From Dorea sp. AF36-15AT (GTDB taxonomy: Bacteria; Bacillota; Clostridia; Lachnospirales; Lachnospiraceae): 64,000 nucleotides of DNA. The DNA is taken from contig NZ_QUDV01000004.1 of assembly GCF_003477705.1 (NCBI RefSeq), positions 186,001 to 250,000 on the forward strand, written 5' to 3'. The notes below the pieces were generated by a model. The model saw only the letters and a list, made by a program, of their open reading frames with translations, did no database searches and was not told the DNA's origin. Shown here one piece after another: positions 17,590 to 26,067 of the stretch; position 1 is the first letter of the stretch; each line of letters begins with the position of its first letter. Position numbers and translations under genes: made by a program.

Positions 17590-17637
17590 CATTTGTTGAT
17601 ATAATTTTAACAAATGAAAGACGCGGATGAAAATCCG
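17590..17637 (+). other. Two hairpins before the activase gene
   Basis: CATTTGTT / AACAAATG (17590-17597 and 17609-17616) forms an 8-bp AU-rich stem, and CGGAT-GAAA-ATCCG (17624-17637) forms a GNRA-type tetraloop hairpin. Neither ends in a T run. They sit 28 bases before the ATG of the activase gene, in the 188-base gap after the CoA ligase. Confidence 0.5.
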
Positions 17638-17664
17638 ATGAAAAAGTGATTGGGAGGTAGCATC

Positions 17665-18624
17665 ATGGAACAGCTTACAGGCAATGTGTTTAATATTCAG
17701 AGATACACAATTCATGATGGACCGGGACTCCGAACAGAACTGTTTTTAAAGGGCTGCCCACTTCGATGTAAGTGGTGCAGTAACCCGGAAAGCTGGCGGC
17801 TTCACAGTGAGCCTGGAATATATCAAAGCAAATGTATTTCCGGTAAACTCTGCGGGGCATGCCAGGATGTCTGTCCGGAGGGCGATATCTTCACATTCAG
17901 CGAAGATGAAGATAAGCTGATAGGTATCGACCGGACCAAATGCAGTAAGTGCATGAAATGTTATGACGAGTGTCCGTCAGATGCGATCAAACTCTGGGGC
18001 AAGCACATGACCGTTGAAGAGTGTATGGATGTGATCCGACGTGATAAAGGGTATTATGACAGATCTGGCGGCGGTGTGACCGTATCCGGTGGTGATCCGC
18101 TGGTACAGAGTGATTTTGTGGCAGCATTGTTTAAACAGTGCAAAGAGGAAGGCTTTCAGACCTGCCTGGAATCTACATTTTATTCAAAGTGGGAAGAGGC
18201 AGAAAAGATACTTCCGTATACAGATATCATCATCTCAGATCTGAAGCATATGGATACAAAAGTCCATAGAAAATGGACGGGAGTACACAATGAGAGAATA
18301 CTGGAGAATCTGAAGCGGATTACCGATGACAATCGGGAGTTCATTCTGAGAATTCCGGTAATACCTGGTATAAATGATGACAAGAAAAATATAGAGGCAA
18401 GCGCAGACTTCATATTGAATGAATTACAGGGAAGAATCAGAGTATTACAGCTCCTGAGCTTCATGAGATTAGGGGAAGAGAAATACGCTTCGCTGAATAT
18501 GCCGTATCAGATGGATTTTATCGATCTGGATCGTGAGTCATTTACAGAACATGTCAATGAAATCGCCGATTACTTTAACAGCAGAGGTATTCACTGCGTA
18601 GTCGGGACGAAGGAAAAGGAATAA
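17665..18624 (+). CDS. Glycyl radical enzyme activase (radical SAM, two extra Fe-S clusters)
   Basis: The 319-residue protein installs the glycyl radical on its partner enzyme by S-adenosylmethionine cleavage. The radical SAM motif CxxxCxxC is seen in FLKGCPLRCKWCSNPES. Two ferredoxin-like clusters follow: CISGKLCGACQDVCPEG and CSKCMKCYDECPSDAI. The inserted clusters place it with activases of dehydratase, CutC-type and sulfite-lyase-type enzymes rather than short PflA. GGGVTVSGGDPL is the SAM-binding GGE-like motif. I chose ATG 17665, seven bases after GGGAGG. The target gene lies 56 bases downstream. Needs anaerobic conditions. Confidence 0.94.
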   Translation: MEQLTGNVFNIQRYTIHDGPGLRTELFLKGCPLRCKWCSNPESWRLHSEPGIYQSKCISGKLCGACQDVCPEGDIFTFSEDEDKLIGIDRTKCSKCMKCYDECPSDAIKLWGKHMTVEECMDVIRRDKGYYDRSGGGVTVSGGDPLVQSDFVAALFKQCKEEGFQTCLESTFYSKWEEAEKILPYTDIIISDLKHMDTKVHRKWTGVHNERILENLKRITDDNREFILRIPVIPGINDDKKNIEASADFILNELQGRIRVLQLLSFMRLGEEKYASLNMPYQMDFIDLDRESFTEHVNEIADYFNSRGIHCVVGTKEKE

Positions 18625-18680
18625 ATATTGTTAAAATATTTACGCAATAAAGGACAAATATTTTTAAGGAGGCAAAAACA

Positions 18681-21170
18681 ATGAGTATGACGAACACACA
18701 CACAACCGCATGTGGTACTGAGCCATTTGACAAGAATTATTGTATTGGTTATCAGGTACACCATGAAGACTGGTCACCATTCCCGCGTGTCAATCACCTG
18801 CGCCAGACATTTCTGGATGGAAAGTACTGGATAGATATCGAGAGATTGAGACTGGTTACAGAAACTTATCAGAAATATGAAAACAAACTTCCTCGTAAAG
18901 TTCTGTGCGCAAAGGCATTTGAGAACATTCTTCTCAACTGCACACTGTACATTTACGACGAAGACCTGATCGTAGGCGAGATTGCAGCACCTGCAAAAGC
19001 ATCTCCGATCTATCCTGAGTTTTCTGTAAACTGGATTATCGAAGAGATTCTGAACTCTCCATTTGAAGAGCGTGCGCATGATCAGTTCTACATCAGAAAT
19101 GATGAGGAGAGAGCTGAGATCGTTGAACTGTGTAAATGGTGGCAGGGACGCAGTGTTGCTGACATGATCGAAGCAAGACTTACAGATGATCAGATCAAAG
19201 GATCTGAGGCTGGAGAGAAGATTTTCCAGACCAACCTGTATCACTATGCAGGAGCAGGACATCTTTCACTGGACTACAGCAGATTGATGTCACTTGGTTT
19301 CGACGGACTGATTGACGAGGCTAAGAAGTACAAAGCGGCTCTTGATATGAGAGATGTTGAGTACAACAACAAAGTAGAGTTTTACGATTCTGTTATCATT
19401 ACATACGAGGCAGCTAAGAAATACATCGAGCGATATGCAAAACTTGCAGAAGAGAAAGCAGCAGTAGAAAAAGATCCTAAGAGAAAAGAAGAGTTACTTG
19501 GTATTGCTAAGAGCTGTTATGAAGTAGCCGGACCGGCTCCAAAGACATACTGGGGAGCAATGCAGTTGTTCAACGTAGCTACAGAGCTTCTGAAAGTTGA
19601 AGGAAACGGACATTCTATTTCTTACGGACGTTTCGACCAGTGGCTGTATCCATTCTACAAACATGATGTAGATAACGGAATCATCACAAAAGAGTTCGCT
19701 CTTGAACTTCTGGAAGTTGAGTACGTTAAGATGAACAACGCTACGAAACTGAAAGATAAAGGAAGTATGGCACTTCGTAACGGACGTGGATTCGGTGGTG
19801 AGTCCCTGACTGTTGGTGGTGTAGACAAATACGGACATGATGCAACCAATGATATGACAATGCTCTGTCTGGAAGCATCTGTGCACACACGTATGATGAA
19901 CCCATGGCTCTGTGTACGTATGCACAAAGATACACCATACGAACTGCTCATCAAGACAACAGAGTGTATCCGTGCCGGATATGGTCATCCGAAGCTTTTC
20001 AATGATGAAACAGCTATTAAGGGTATGCTGAGAAAAGGTATGAGCCTTGAGGAAGCAAGAGATTACATCTGTGTAGGATGTGTAGAGATCGACCTTCCGG
20101 GTAAAGAGTACGGATGGCATGATGCTGCCTACGTTAATACACCAAAGATGATGGAAATGGTTATGAACGGCGGCCGCAGCATGAATACCGGCAAACAGTT
20201 GGGACCAGATACAGGAAGCCTTGAGACTTACAAGTCATTTGATGAGGTGCTGGAAAGTGTTAACGCACAGTTCAAGTATTGGACAGATCAGATGTGCTCA
20301 AGCCTGTGCATGATCGATAACTGCCACAGAGCACGTAAACCGCTGCCATATCTGTCAGGATTCTATGAGGACGCTATGAAGTCCGGACATGACCTTACAG
20401 AAGGGGGAGCAAAATACAACGGCATCGGACCACAGGCATCCGGACTTGCTACTTCTACAGATATCCTCTGCACGATCAAGCAGTTGGTATTCGAAGAGAA
20501 GAAGTGCACAGGTGCAGAACTTCTGCAGGCTGTTAAGGATAACTGGGTAGGTCACGAGAAACTGTACGCATATGTAAATAGCTCAAAAGTACATCACTAT
20601 GGTAATGACGATGATTACGCTGATGAACTGTTCAAGTTCATGTTCGAGTGCTACTGCAAGAACGTAGCAGGAAGAACAACTCCACGTGGAGGACAGTTCA
20701 ACCCAGGTGTTTACTCAGTAAATGCGAACGTAGCAATGGGTCTGAATACCAATGCTTCTCTGGACGGACGTAAGAAAGGTGAGCCTATTTCAGAAAACAT
20801 GGGACCTGTACATACAGCATTCAGTTCTCATGATATCAGTGGCCCGACAGCTCTGGTTAACTCACTGACTAAGGTTGACCATTCACTGGCTTCTAACGGA
20901 ACGCTGATGAACTTAAGATTCCCACAGGACGCTGTAAGCGGAATTGAGGGAAGAGATAATCTTGCAAACTTCATTGAAGAGTACATTAACAAGGGTGCTA
21001 TGCACGTTCAGTTTAATGTCATGAGTGTTGCTACCATGAAGGCAGCTCAGAAGAAACCGGAAGATTACAAAGATATGCTGGTTCGTGTGGCCGGATACAG
21101 TGCATACTTTGTAGAACTTGGTAAACCGCTTCAGGATGACCTGATCGGACGTACCGAGCTTCACTTCTAA
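18681..21170 (+). CDS. Glycyl radical enzyme, sulfite-lyase- or dehydratase-like
   Basis: The 829-residue protein is a pyruvate formate-lyase superfamily member of the C-C/C-O/C-S cleaving eliminase type. Catalytic Cys467 and Glu469 lie in VGCVE, followed by LPGKEYGWHDA; the radical glycine is Gly805 in RVAGYSAYF. His194 in GAGH and Arg669 in TPRGGQF are likely substrate-pocket residues. The single Cys with VE rules out pyruvate formate-lyase (paired Cys). Length is close to isethionate sulfite-lyase and longer than glycerol or hydroxyproline dehydratases. No microcompartment targeting tail or shell genes exist. Isethionate-type C-S cleavage is my preferred guess from neighbours; a diol or other hydroxyacid-derived substrate remains possible. 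Confidence 0.9.
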   Translation: MSMTNTHTTACGTEPFDKNYCIGYQVHHEDWSPFPRVNHLRQTFLDGKYWIDIERLRLVTETYQKYENKLPRKVLCAKAFENILLNCTLYIYDEDLIVGEIAAPAKASPIYPEFSVNWIIEEILNSPFEERAHDQFYIRNDEERAEIVELCKWWQGRSVADMIEARLTDDQIKGSEAGEKIFQTNLYHYAGAGHLSLDYSRLMSLGFDGLIDEAKKYKAALDMRDVEYNNKVEFYDSVIITYEAAKKYIERYAKLAEEKAAVEKDPKRKEELLGIAKSCYEVAGPAPKTYWGAMQLFNVATELLKVEGNGHSISYGRFDQWLYPFYKHDVDNGIITKEFALELLEVEYVKMNNATKLKDKGSMALRNGRGFGGESLTVGGVDKYGHDATNDMTMLCLEASVHTRMMNPWLCVRMHKDTPYELLIKTTECIRAGYGHPKLFNDETAIKGMLRKGMSLEEARDYICVGCVEIDLPGKEYGWHDAAYVNTPKMMEMVMNGGRSMNTGKQLGPDTGSLETYKSFDEVLESVNAQFKYWTDQMCSSLCMIDNCHRARKPLPYLSGFYEDAMKSGHDLTEGGAKYNGIGPQASGLATSTDILCTIKQLVFEEKKCTGAELLQAVKDNWVGHEKLYAYVNSSKVHHYGNDDDYADELFKFMFECYCKNVAGRTTPRGGQFNPGVYSVNANVAMGLNTNASLDGRKKGEPISENMGPVHTAFSSHDISGPTALVNSLTKVDHSLASNGTLMNLRFPQDAVSGIEGRDNLANFIEEYINKGAMHVQFNVMSVATMKAAQKKPEDYKDMLVRVAGYSAYFVELGKPLQDDLIGRTELHF

Positions 21171-21233
21171 GACTTCCAGGCAGAAGGCTTGCAACAGATT
21201 ATACATAATATAACTGCTTATTGTTAAATATGA

Positions 21234-21263
21234 CTGGATGAGTCATTCGTTTGACTCATCCGG
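21234..21263 (+). other. Intercistronic hairpin without U-tract (glycyl radical enzyme / alcohol dehydrogenase)
   Basis: A 12-bp stem with one U-G pair (21234-21245 and 21252-21263; core GGATGAGTCA / TGACTCATCC) and a TTCGTT loop ends six bases before the AAGGAG site of the next gene. It lacks a T run. Confidence 0.7.
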
Positions 21264-21283
21264 TGAAGAAGGAGATTAATATA

Positions 21284-22432
21284 ATGAAAGATTTTAGATT
21301 TAAAGTACCACAGAACATCGAATTTGGAGTAGGAAGCCTGAAGAAACTTCCTGAGATTTTAAAAGAGAACAATTCTGAACATGTATACCTGGTATCTGAT
21401 CACGGTCTTGAGAGCATCGGAGTTGTTAAGAAAGTACAGGACATCGTTGAAGCTGGCGGACTGACATGTACTACATTCCTTGATGTAGTTCCGAATCCGA
21501 CAGTAGATGTTGTTAACGCTTCTACAAAGATGTATAAAGAGAGCGGAGCAACAAGTATTATCGCTCTTGGTGGTGGTTCTTCTATGGACGTAGCTAAGGC
21601 TACAGGCGTACTTGCTACATACGGCGGAGAGATCAATGACTACGAAGGTCTGTACAAAGTACCGGGACCGATCGTACCGATGATCGCTATTCCTACAACA
21701 GCAGGTACAGGTAGTGAGGTTACTGCTTCTGCAGTTATCACAGACGAAGCAAAGAACTTCAAGATGTCTGTAATCAGCTATGAGATTCTTCCAAAATATG
21801 CAGTACTTGATCCGGAACTTATCATGACAGCTCCGGCATCTATCGCAGCATCATGTGGTGTTGATGCTCTGATCCATGCAATGGAAGCTTATGTATCTAA
21901 TTTTGCATCTCCATTCTCAGATGCAATGGCGGAAAAAGCAATGGAACTGATCGGTGGAAATCTTCGTCGTTTTGTTGCCAATCGTAAGGATGAGGAAGCA
22001 GCATGCGCTATGATGGTTGGTTCTACATTTGCCGGTATGGCATTTGCATGGGCTAAGCTTGGTAACGTACACGCTATGAGTCATCCGGTAAGTGCTTACT
22101 TCCATGTACCACATGGTGTAGCTAATGCAGTTATCCTTCCTACTGTAGTAGAGTACAATGCACTTGCAGACAACGGACGTTATGAGAAGATCTACAACTA
22201 CATCAGCGAAGACAAAGAACCTGTAATTGATTTCACACCAGATATGCTGGTTGATGAAGTTAAGAAACTGAACAAGGATCTGGGAATTCCTTCTTCACTG
22301 TCAGAAGTTGGTGTTACAGAGGATAAGATCGAAGCTATGGCGAAAGATGCAGTAGCTCATCCGAATGTACTTGCTAACCCAAGACAGACCAACCTGAAAG
22401 AAATGATTGCTCTTTACAAAAAAGCGCTTTAA
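21284..22432 (+). CDS. Iron-containing (group III) alcohol dehydrogenase
   Basis: The 382-residue enzyme reduces an aldehyde to an alcohol with NAD(P)H, or the reverse. The NAD-binding GGGSSMDVAKATG and PTTAGTGSEVT motifs and the metal site (Asp/His in CGVDALIHAMEA, His in AMSHPVSAYFHVPHG) are all present. It starts at ATG 21284 behind AAGGAG. As last structural gene of the operon it could reduce acetaldehyde to ethanol, or sulfoacetaldehyde to isethionate, as the iron-type sulfoacetaldehyde reductase SarD does. Family membership is sure; the substrate is not. Confidence 0.92.
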   Translation: MKDFRFKVPQNIEFGVGSLKKLPEILKENNSEHVYLVSDHGLESIGVVKKVQDIVEAGGLTCTTFLDVVPNPTVDVVNASTKMYKESGATSIIALGGGSSMDVAKATGVLATYGGEINDYEGLYKVPGPIVPMIAIPTTAGTGSEVTASAVITDEAKNFKMSVISYEILPKYAVLDPELIMTAPASIAASCGVDALIHAMEAYVSNFASPFSDAMAEKAMELIGGNLRRFVANRKDEEAACAMMVGSTFAGMAFAWAKLGNVHAMSHPVSAYFHVPHGVANAVILPTVVEYNALADNGRYEKIYNYISEDKEPVIDFTPDMLVDEVKKLNKDLGIPSSLSEVGVTEDKIEAMAKDAVAHPNVLANPRQTNLKEMIALYKKAL

Positions 22433-22509
22433 TACAAATCTAATCTTTAAAAATAACTAATCTCACTTAATAAATATGTTTGGCTTTAACGTATGAAAAA
22501 CAGAGGGGT

Positions 22510-22552
22510 GGAGGCTGTGGCAGGTCTTCGTACCCTCCGTTTTACTTTAGAG
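22510..22552 (+). terminator. Possible weak terminator or attenuator after the alcohol dehydrogenase
   Basis: GGAGG and CCTCC, extended by wobble pairs, form a short GC stem with a long loop, then TTTTACTTT. It sits between the dehydrogenase and TPR genes and might reduce rather than stop transcription. Confidence 0.35.
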
Positions 22553-22562
22553 GAGAACTATT

Positions 22563-23381
22563 ATGGATATGACAATTGATGAATTTTACAAGCAGCTCAG
22601 CAACGTATACGAGACAGGCAGCCCGGAAGCTGTGGAATTATACTTAAATGACCGCCTGAAAGAAATGTCCCATGGCTGTGATATGTGCTTTGAGCCGATG
22701 GAGATCACGGTAAACAACGAACTTGGATCCTTCTATCGTGGCATGGGACAGTTTGACAAATCTGCGGAGTTCTTTGAGATAGCAAAGCGTCTGGTATTTG
22801 TGCATATCGGAGACAAGACGGTGCAGTATGCGACCGTACTGAATAATCTGGCAGGAACATACCGCCTGGCAGGCAAATACGAAGAGGCAGCAGATCTGTT
22901 TAACGAAAGTGCACTGATCTATTCCACAACGATCGGAAAAGATAATTCGTATTATTGCAGCATTTTAAATAATCTGGCATTGGTATATCAGGATATGAAA
23001 GAGTATGACAAGGCAGAAGAGATGTTGACAGATGCATTGAAGTCATCCAGAACACTGGAAAACAGCGCGATGGATGTGGCAATCACCTACTCAAATCTTG
23101 GCGCACTGTATCTGGAAATGGGTGATTATACACGAGCAGAAGAAGATCTCAGAGAAAGTGTCGACATCTATGAGCGGTTAGATACCAATCATCAGGTACA
23201 TCTGGCATCCGTTTACAATTCCCTTGGAATCCTGTATTATAAACAGGGTAAGCTGGAAGAGGCAAAAGAAGCTTATCAGCAGGCACTGGAACTGACCTTA
23301 TATCATTATGGTAAGAACCATGAATATGAGATTCTCTGCAGAAATATTGCTGCGATTGAGGAAGCAGTCCGTAATGCCTGA
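22563..23381 (+). CDS. Tetratricopeptide repeat protein
   Basis: The 272-residue soluble protein consists mostly of TPR units from about residue 45 to the end. Clear repeats are LNNLAGTYRLAGKYEEAADL, LNNLALVYQDMKEYDKAEEM, YSNLGALYLEMGDYTRAEED and YNSLGILYYKQGKLEEAKEA. TPR arrays bind partner proteins. No signal peptide or DNA-binding part is seen. A CDMCF segment near residue 40 is cysteine-containing but not a clear metal site. It follows the glycyl radical operon in the same direction, beyond a weak terminator-like stem, and precedes the panE-like gene. Function is unknown. Confidence 0.82.
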   Translation: MDMTIDEFYKQLSNVYETGSPEAVELYLNDRLKEMSHGCDMCFEPMEITVNNELGSFYRGMGQFDKSAEFFEIAKRLVFVHIGDKTVQYATVLNNLAGTYRLAGKYEEAADLFNESALIYSTTIGKDNSYYCSILNNLALVYQDMKEYDKAEEMLTDALKSSRTLENSAMDVAITYSNLGALYLEMGDYTRAEEDLRESVDIYERLDTNHQVHLASVYNSLGILYYKQGKLEEAKEAYQQALELTLYHYGKNHEYEILCRNIAAIEEAVRNA

Positions 23382-23405
23382 TACATAAGACAGGATGTGA
23401 ATATT

Positions 23406-24320
23406 ATGAAATATCTGATTATTGGTGCCGGAGGCACAGGAGGACCGTTAGGCTTTTATCTGACAAAAGCCGGAAAAGATGTGACGCTGATCGCACGAGG
23501 CGCGCATCTGAAGGCATTAAATGAACATGGACTTACGATGGATCGCCTGTGGAATGGAACCACAGAGAACATTCCGGTAAAAGCGGTGGATATGGAGCAT
23601 TACGATGAGCAGCCGGATGTGATACTGGTGTGCGTAAAAGGATACTCTCTGGATGATACAGTACCATTTATCCGTAAGGTTATGAAGAAGAATACCATTG
23701 TGATTCCGATTTTGAATATCTATGGCACTGGCGGCAGGCTGCAGAAGCAACTGCCGGAGATTCTTGTAACAGATGGCTGTATCTATGTGGCAGCAGCAAT
23801 CAAAGAGCCAGGTGTATTAGAACAGTACGGCAAGGTGCTGAGCCTTGTATTTGGTGTGCGGGATCAGTCAGAAACTCGTCCGGAACTGGAAGAGATCCGG
23901 GCAGATCTGGAATCCTGCGGTATCCGAGCACTTCTTTCACATCATATTCAGAGAGCTGCACTGGAGAAATTCTCCTATGTGTCACCGATCGGTGCGGCTG
24001 GCTTATATTATAACGCAACGGCAGCAGATTTTATGAAAGAAGGAGCACCGAGGGAAAGCTTTAAAGAAATGATCCGCGAGATCGGAGCGTTGGCAGAAGC
24101 AATGGGTCATCCATTTCACAAGGATATGGTGACGAGAAATCTGGAGGTGTTATCCACACTGGCACCGGAAGCAACAACTTCCATGCAGAGAGATGTTATG
24201 GCAGGCAAGCCGTCGGAGATTGACGGTCTGGTGTATGAAGTGGTAAGACTCGGTAAGGAATATGATGTGCCGGTACCGGAATATGAAAAGGTGGCGAAGA
24301 AGCTTGCTGGAGAAAGGTAA
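23406..24320 (+). CDS. Ketopantoate reductase-like (ApbA/PanE family) protein
   Basis: The 304-residue protein has an N-terminal Rossmann fold (YLIIGAGGTGGPLGFYL) binding NAD(P)H and a C-terminal helical ApbA_C domain. PanE proteins reduce ketopantoate to pantoate in coenzyme A synthesis, but many paralogues act on other 2-oxoacids. ATG 23406 follows CAGGA; GTG 23397 in frame is less likely. It overlaps the PanS-like transporter gene by about 17 bases, and that pairing favours a pantoate/ketopantoate role. It lies downstream of an acyl-CoA-using operon, which may be coincidence. Confidence 0.78.
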   Translation: MKYLIIGAGGTGGPLGFYLTKAGKDVTLIARGAHLKALNEHGLTMDRLWNGTTENIPVKAVDMEHYDEQPDVILVCVKGYSLDDTVPFIRKVMKKNTIVIPILNIYGTGGRLQKQLPEILVTDGCIYVAAAIKEPGVLEQYGKVLSLVFGVRDQSETRPELEEIRADLESCGIRALLSHHIQRAALEKFSYVSPIGAAGLYYNATAADFMKEGAPRESFKEMIREIGALAEAMGHPFHKDMVTRNLEVLSTLAPEATTSMQRDVMAGKPSEIDGLVYEVVRLGKEYDVPVPEYEKVAKKLAGER

Positions 24321-25239
24321 TCAATTTATAGAGAAATGGATGGCGTTTGTGACGCCGTTATGCATGCTGGTGGGCATCAGCTTCCCGGATGTGGCAGCAC
24401 ATGGGCTTCCGTATGTGACGTTGGTATTTGCGTTTATCACATTTACCGGTGCATTAAAATCCGAATTCAAAGACGTATTGCGGGTATTCCATGACCCGAA
24501 GCCGCTGCTCTGTATGCTGGTGATGATCCATGTGGTGATTCCGGCAGTAGCATGTGGTGCAGGACATCTGTTCTTCGGCTCTGACCCTTATGCGATCACA
24601 GGTATGGTACTGGAATTTTCCGTACCGACAGCAGTGGTAGGACTTATGTGGGTAACCATTTATAATGGTAATAATCCGTTGTCCCTGTCGTTGGTTGTGA
24701 TCGATACGATCCTGTCACCGTTTCTGATCCCGGTTACACTCCGGGTGTTGGTTGGCTCACAGGTGGAGATTGATGCGACGATGATGATGCGGCAGTTAAT
24801 ATTTATGGTGGCACTTCCGGCAATCGCGGCCATGGTGCTGAATCAGGTGACACACGGTGCAGTGAAGAATACCTGGCCAAAGAAGCTGGCATTATTTTCT
24901 AAATTTGCGTTAATGTTTGTGGTAACATCCAATTCTTCAAAAGTAGCACCGTATGTACGGCATATGAATTTGGAAAGGGTGGCGATCGGTGCTGCGATTC
25001 TTGTGCTGGCTACAGGCAGCTATGCGTTGGGCTGGGGTGTGGCGAGAGTCCTTCACCAAGATAAAGAGACCACAATCTCTATGATCTACGGAACCGGAAT
25101 GCGCAATATCAGCGCGGGAGCGGTTATTGCAGGCGCATGCTTTCCTGGAGCAGTCATGTACCCGGTGATGATCGGAACGCTGTTCCAACAGGTGTTAGCG
25201 GCGTTCTATGGCAAGGTGTTGGTATCTAAGCTGGAATAA
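24304..25239 (+). CDS. BASS-family transporter, PanS-like
   Basis: The roughly 311-residue protein has nine or ten membrane helices and the bile acid:sodium symporter family pattern, with LEFSVPTAVVGLMWV, LSPFLIPVTLRVLVG and YGTGMRNISAGAV among the conserved parts. PanS of Salmonella, a member of this family, moves pantoate or ketopantoate; the upstream PanE-like gene makes that substrate the leading guess. The start is uncertain: TTG 24304 is ten bases after AAGGTGG and gives a normal N-terminus, while ATG 24340 would cut into the first helix. It ends before a bidirectional terminator. Confidence 0.75.
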   Translation: MLEKGNQFIEKWMAFVTPLCMLVGISFPDVAAHGLPYVTLVFAFITFTGALKSEFKDVLRVFHDPKPLLCMLVMIHVVIPAVACGAGHLFFGSDPYAITGMVLEFSVPTAVVGLMWVTIYNGNNPLSLSLVVIDTILSPFLIPVTLRVLVGSQVEIDATMMMRQLIFMVALPAIAAMVLNQVTHGAVKNTWPKKLALFSKFALMFVVTSNSSKVAPYVRHMNLERVAIGAAILVLATGSYALGWGVARVLHQDKETTISMIYGTGMRNISAGAVIAGACFPGAVMYPVMIGTLFQQVLAAFYGKVLVSKLE

Positions 25240-25246
25240 AGACATT

Positions 25247-25278
25247 AAAAAAAGATGCGCAGGAACGCATCTTTTTTA
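25247..25278. terminator. Bidirectional terminator between convergent operons
   Basis: A perfect 12-bp stem, AAAAAAGATGCG / CGCATCTTTTTT (25248-25259 and 25266-25277), with a 6-base loop has an A run on one side and a T run on the other. It serves the transporter gene on the plus strand and the SDR on the minus strand. Confidence 0.92.
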
Positions 25279-25284
25279 TGTCTT

Positions 25285-26031
25285 TTATACAGTTGTAAAC
25301 AAATCAATTACCTGTCCGGTCATGACGAACGGAGCATCTGCCAACAGATAGACGATTGCTTTTGCTACGTCTTCTGCGTTGCCCATTGCTACACCGTCCT
25401 GACCAACGGAATGATTATATACGCGCTGTCCCGGTGTATCTACGATACCAGGCGCTACGGCGTTGCACTGGATACTGTATTCTTTGGTCTGGATCGCAGT
25501 TGTCTTCGTCATAGTAACGATACCTGCTTTTGCAACTGCATATGCACCCATCTGAGAGGCGATTCGTCCCATACGGGAAGACACGCTTACAATCTTACCA
25601 CTATGCTGTTTGATCATTTCTGGAACGACTTTGTTAATGCAAAGGAACGGAATGCGAAGATTGGTCTTGATGATCTGATCCCACTGTTCCTCAGACCATT
25701 CCCAGATCTTGATTGCCTGGTGTTCAATATTGTTATAGATCTCTTTAGGATATCCACCGGCATTATTGACCAGAATATCGATTTTACCGTATTTTTCTAT
25801 AACAGTATCAACCATAGACTGCACCTGTTCACCGTCTGTCAGATCTCTTGATAGAGAAATGGCTGAGCCGCCGTTATCCTCGATCATCTTTACAGTTTCA
25901 TCCAGATCTGTCTGCGTTCTGGCAACGGCTACAACAGTAGCCCCTTCAGCAGCGATAGCGAGAGCAGCTTCGCGTCCAATACCTTTACCTGCTCCTGTGA
26001 CAATAGCAATTTTTCCACTTAATTTGTTCAT
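25285..26031 (-). CDS. Short-chain dehydrogenase/reductase (SDR)
   Basis: The 248-residue classical SDR has the cofactor motif TGAGKGIGREA, the NNAGG motif, the catalytic Ser in SVSSRMG and the YAVAK tyrosine/lysine pair. It resembles FabG-type and sugar/steroid-alcohol oxidoreductases; the exact substrate cannot be assigned. ATG 26031 follows AGGAGG at ideal spacing. It is the last gene of a minus-strand run aroF-aroB-SDR, with a 36-base gap to aroB, so it is probably co-transcribed with the shikimate genes although no shikimate step obviously needs it. It is not AroE, whose fold and motifs differ. Confidence 0.85.
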   Translation of the reverse strand: MNKLSGKIAIVTGAGKGIGREAALAIAAEGATVVAVARTQTDLDETVKMIEDNGGSAISLSRDLTDGEQVQSMVDTVIEKYGKIDILVNNAGGYPKEIYNNIEHQAIKIWEWSEEQWDQIIKTNLRIPFLCINKVVPEMIKQHSGKIVSVSSRMGRIASQMGAYAVAKAGIVTMTKTTAIQTKEYSIQCNAVAPGIVDTPGQRVYNHSVGQDGVAMGNAEDVAKAIVYLLADAPFVMTGQVIDLFTTV

Positions 26032-26067
26032 GATAAATATGTCCTCCTTTAATTTGCTCTGTTTTGT

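Noticed and set aside
18681-21170. Choline TMA-lyase (CutC) or pyruvate formate-lyase identity
   Set aside because: No microcompartment genes or CutC-type neighbours, anion rather than cation transporter, and the active site has one Cys with VE, not the paired Cys of pyruvate formate-lyase.
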